Shown here: one piece after another, positions 20,876 to 22,800 of the stretch
How positions within the stretch are numbered: the stretch's first letter is position 1
How the letters are laid out: each line of letters begins with the position of its first letter
Assembly: GCA_023435985.1 (NCBI GenBank)
Contig: JAEZKY010000373.1
Location: 1-22,800 of the forward strand
Origin: Bacillota bacterium
GTDB taxonomy: Bacteria > Bacillota > Clostridia > Clostridiales > Clostridiaceae
Direction: 5' to 3'
Length of the DNA stretch: 22,800 nt
Notes under the pieces: model-generated
Database searches by the model: none
What the model was told of the DNA's origin: nothing
Seen by the model: the letters and a program-made list of their open reading frames with translations, nothing else
Position numbers and translations under genes: made by a program

Positions 20876-21442
20876 ATGGCATACGAAAAAGCAGACCGCC
20901 GGGTGAAATATACAAAAATGATTATAAAAAACAGTTTACTGGAACTTATGAAAGAGCGTCCCATCACCAAAGTTACAGTGACAGATATATGCAAAAAAGC
21001 AGATATCAATCGCAATACTTTTTATTCACATTATGCGAATCAGTTTGAACTTCTTTCAAATATTGAAGGTGAGTTATATGAAGAAATCAGACAGGTTGCG
21101 GAACGTACTTTGAACCTTGAAACTTATGAAAAACTATCATATGAAATTTGTAAGTATATAAAAGCAAATAGCAATATATGTGGGGTATTATTTTCAGAGA
21201 ACGGGGATAAAGAATTATTGAAACGTATTATTTATATCAGCCACGAATTAAATATTGAGAAATGGAAGAAGGAAGAAAAATATATTGATCAAAAACTATT
21301 TGATAATTGGTACACATTTACCGCATATGGCACTATAGCCGTAATAGAAAAGTGGGTAAATAGTGGTATGAAGGAAAGTCCAAGTAAAATTGCAGCTTTT
21401 ATTAATAAAGCGACAGAAGCAGTATCGAAAGATTTTTATTGA
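20876..21442 (+). CDS. TetR/AcrR-family regulator
   Basis: This ligand-responsive DNA-binding protein has 188 residues. The HTH is in residues ~10-57 (KYTKMIIKNSLLELMKERPI, then VTVTDICKKADINRNTFYSH and YANQFELL). The C-terminal domain is of the TetR_C_7/DhaS-like type (YTFTAYGTIAVIEKWVNSGM, then ESPSKIAAFINKA). The ATG 20876 lacks a normal ribosome site (only AAGGT 16 bases upstream); MAYEKADRR is nevertheless the usual way such proteins begin. It lies downstream of TnpB debris and upstream of a broken ketopantoate reductase-like gene. The CruF-like gene with a palindromic operator lies 0.9 kb away and is divergent. It may control either; this is inference. Confidence 0.88.
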   Translation: MAYEKADRRVKYTKMIIKNSLLELMKERPITKVTVTDICKKADINRNTFYSHYANQFELLSNIEGELYEEIRQVAERTLNLETYEKLSYEICKYIKANSNICGVLFSENGDKELLKRIIYISHELNIEKWKKEEKYIDQKLFDNWYTFTAYGTIAVIEKWVNSGMKESPSKIAAFINKATEAVSKDFY

Positions 21443-21583
21443 TACTCCCGTTCATTATGATAACCGATAAATTGTACAATAACGAAAGAACAAAAGGGCG
21501 TTTGCTTGGATCTATAAACACAGTGAAGATAAGCATGGGACTATTGTTAAAAAGGGAGCATTAACATAATTTAGTCTTTATTG
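21443..21583 (+). other. Short intergenic stretch with a possible orphan C-terminus
   Basis: There is no start with a ribosome site. One frame, 21483-21569, reads as protein-like (RAFAWIYKHSEDKHGTIVKK, then GALT and stop) with no recognisable beginning, and is followed directly by a terminator. It may be the last codons of a deleted gene. Confidence 0.3.
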
Positions 21584-21622
21584 AAATACCGTATTATTCA
21601 GATGAATTTGCGGTATTTTTTT
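21584..21622 (+). terminator. Rho-independent terminator
   Basis: AAATACCG / CGGTATTT pair around a 19-base loop that itself contains ATTC/GAAT, followed by a U run (21616-21622). It can end the TetR transcript. Its presence shows that the upstream part of the overlapping open frame is not coding. Confidence 0.8.
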
Positions 21623-21631
21623 GTACAAGTA

Positions 21632-22347
21632 ATGCGTAACTCTAATGATGATGTATATGATTTTATTTTCGTTACAGTTCGTTACGATCAAGCCGAATCA
21701 GCGTTATCAGCACTAAAAGACAATCAAAGTAAAAATATTGTTACAATGACTAATAATTCAATTGGATTTTCTTCATGGTTAGATATTGCTAGCGATAGAC
21801 TTTTGCCAGCTTTTCCCGGCGCTGGCGGACAGATTAAAGATGGAATATTGTATGCTCGAATTCCACCAAAGGTTCTATTTGCTACTATGTTTGGAGAAAT
21901 AAATGGTTTAATAACAGAACGTGTAGAAAACCTTGCAAAATTATTTAAAACAGCAAAACTTCCCTATGCAATTAATAAGGATATGAAATCATTTCTAATA
22001 ACACATTCAGTATCAGATATTGCACTGTTGGGGAGTTTATATTTTGAAAATAAGATAATTGATGAAGAAACAGCTAGAATCAGAAAAACGGCACACAAAA
22101 TAACAATCACTTTAAAAGCATATTTAAGGGCAATACAAAAAGCTGGAGTTGCTATTAATCCATCTGCATTTAAAATTATGCTTAAATGCCTAAATTTCAT
22201 TCTGGATTTTCTCTTTATGATGTGGCTTCGGACTAAAATGGTAAAGGATATGATGTGCCGGATTATGCGAATAATGCAAACAACGAAGTTGTGCAACTAA
22301 ATAACGATTTATTAAAATTTTTAAGTCAAAATGATGTCACAACGTAA
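21632..22347 (+). pseudogene. Ketopantoate reductase-like (PanE/ApbA) gene, beheaded and frameshifted
   Basis: The frame from ATG 21632 matches 2-dehydropantoate 2-reductase-like NADP oxidoreductases from the end of the Rossmann domain onward. It starts VYDFIFVTVRYDQAE and continues with IVTMTNNSIGFSSWL and LLPAFPGAGGQIKDGIL. The C-terminal helical domain follows, around LITHSVSDIALLGSLYFENK and ITITLKAYLRAIQKAG. The N-terminal ~75 residues with GxGxxG are missing; a terminator occupies that place. Near 22258 the frame shifts by one base: DYANNANNEVVQLNNDLLKF, the expected C-terminus, continues in the next frame to TAA 22345-22347. No ribosome site precedes the ATG. The protein cannot bind NADPH as it stands. 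Confidence 0.75.
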
Positions 22348-22654
22348 GAATGAAAAAATGGTAAAGAAGTGTAATTGAGAGTTTATATTTCTCTGCCCAT
22401 TCGAAAAAATAGCTGAAGAGCATCATAATGTTGTACTACTTCATATGAATATGGATTATCCTGAATTACCGGAAAAATATTAGAAAAAAGTTTATCTTTC
22501 GATAATGGCATATGCAAGGTTATAGCGGATTTAAAAAATAAAAAACATAGTATAATGTCCTGACAAGGTATCTTTTGATATGTTAAATTATGTAACATTT
22601 TAATAAAATTAATCATATATTGAGCTATACCAAAGATTTAGGAGGCATAGTGTG
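22348..22654 (+). other. Intergenic, decayed sequence and upstream region of the last gene
   Basis: There is no intact gene. Plus-strand codons 22391-22483 spell a protein-like but orphan segment (CPFEKIAEEHHNVVLLHMNM) ended by TAG. TATAAT at 22551 lacks a partner -35. An inverted repeat ATGTTA-7-TAACAT (22580-22598) lies 57 bases before the next start and could be an operator. A minus-strand open frame here has no ribosome site. Confidence 0.4.
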
Positions 22655-22800
22655 ATGTACGATTTAAAAGATAAAATAAAAACGGTGGAAATAAATCTGC
22701 CAAAAGGGAAAGTAGTGATTGATCTACCGGAAGATGTACCTGTAGATGATTCAGAGATTAAAAAGATTGAGAAGCAACAAAGAGAAGCTGATCTTGGTAC
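22655..22800 (+). CDS. Unknown protein, N-terminal part (partial)
   Basis: AGGAGG (22640-22645) lies 9 bases before ATG 22655; a GTG directly before it is in frame but closer. The visible 48 residues (MYDLKDKIKTVEINLPKGKV, then VIDLPEDVPVDDSE and a Lys/Glu/Gln-rich run) look like a soluble beta-hairpin followed by a charged helix. No signal peptide or known motif is visible, and I do not recognise the family. The gene continues past the window. Confidence 0.75.
   Translation, partial: MYDLKDKIKTVEINLPKGKVVIDLPEDVPVDDSEIKKIEKQQREADLG

Noticed and set aside
21581..21631. N-terminal extension of the ketopantoate reductase-like frame
   Set aside because: The codons coincide with a rho-independent terminator stem and U tract and do not resemble the protein family.
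22383..22616. 77-codon minus-strand frame before the last gene
   Set aside because: There is no SD, no recognisable domain, and it overlaps decayed plus-strand sequence.
1..22800. CRISPR array, tRNA or rRNA genes, prophage or conjugative modules
   Set aside because: I saw no regularly spaced repeats, no tRNA cloverleaf or rRNA signature, and no phage structural, integrase or transfer genes. The only mobile-element trace is the TnpB remnant.

Overview
The window is AT-rich, low-GC Gram-positive DNA. Its Shine-Dalgarno sites are strong (AGGAGG, AGGTGG), TTG and GTG starts are common, and there are a T-box leader, an ABC-F protein and IS605-type TnpB debris. All of this fits Clostridium sensu stricto (C. 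beijerinckii-like; an inference from style, no search was run). The window opens inside the 3' end of gatB and closes inside an unrecognised gene.

Layout. 1-1760 (+): gatB tail, a 31-residue membrane peptide, a small unknown protein and a secreted cell-wall-binding-type protein, each with its own visible promoter or terminator. 1862-4392 (-): a valine-type T-box leader followed by ilvB and ilvN (acetolactate synthase). 4688-11978 (+): a GNAT acetyltransferase, a YfmR/Uup-like ABC-F translation factor, then a 62-residue protein, a SWIM/SNF2 helicase and an MgtC-family membrane protein in one close-packed run. 12311-16932: an AraC regulator, an MFS drug-efflux-type transporter with an elaborate untranslated leader, a TetR repressor on the opposite strand, and a divergent operon of a tiny Cys-rich protein plus an FMN nitroreductase. 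17198-18109: a streptogramin B lyase (Vgb) whose only plausible start codon is AUU. 18217-22350: a worn zone holding a truncated TetR gene, a frameshifted TnpB remnant and a beheaded, frameshifted ketopantoate reductase-like gene. These are interleaved with two intact genes, a CruF-like membrane protein and a TetR regulator. From 22655: the start of an unknown gene.

How the parts may work together. ilvBN is the only clear biosynthetic unit; its T-box appears to read valyl-tRNA. Much of the rest looks like a stress and xenobiotic-response island: ABC-F, GNAT, AraC/MFS, TetR with nitroreductase, Vgb, and a TetR-type palindrome in front of the CruF-like gene. The TetR/nitroreductase intergenic region has a near-consensus promoter bracketed by two copies of GTGTTGCTT, which suggests a ligand-derepressed switch.

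Most unusual observations: (1) the intact Vgb frame with an AUU codon exactly where the characterised enzyme starts; (2) the roughly 390-nt MFS leader with a 9-residue leader peptide abutting a perfect 20-bp inverted repeat; (3) a 10-codon reading frame containing Ile, Leu and Val codons between the T-box terminator and ilvB; (4) a carotenoid-synthesis-like membrane protein in an apparent anaerobe under a perfect 16-bp palindrome.
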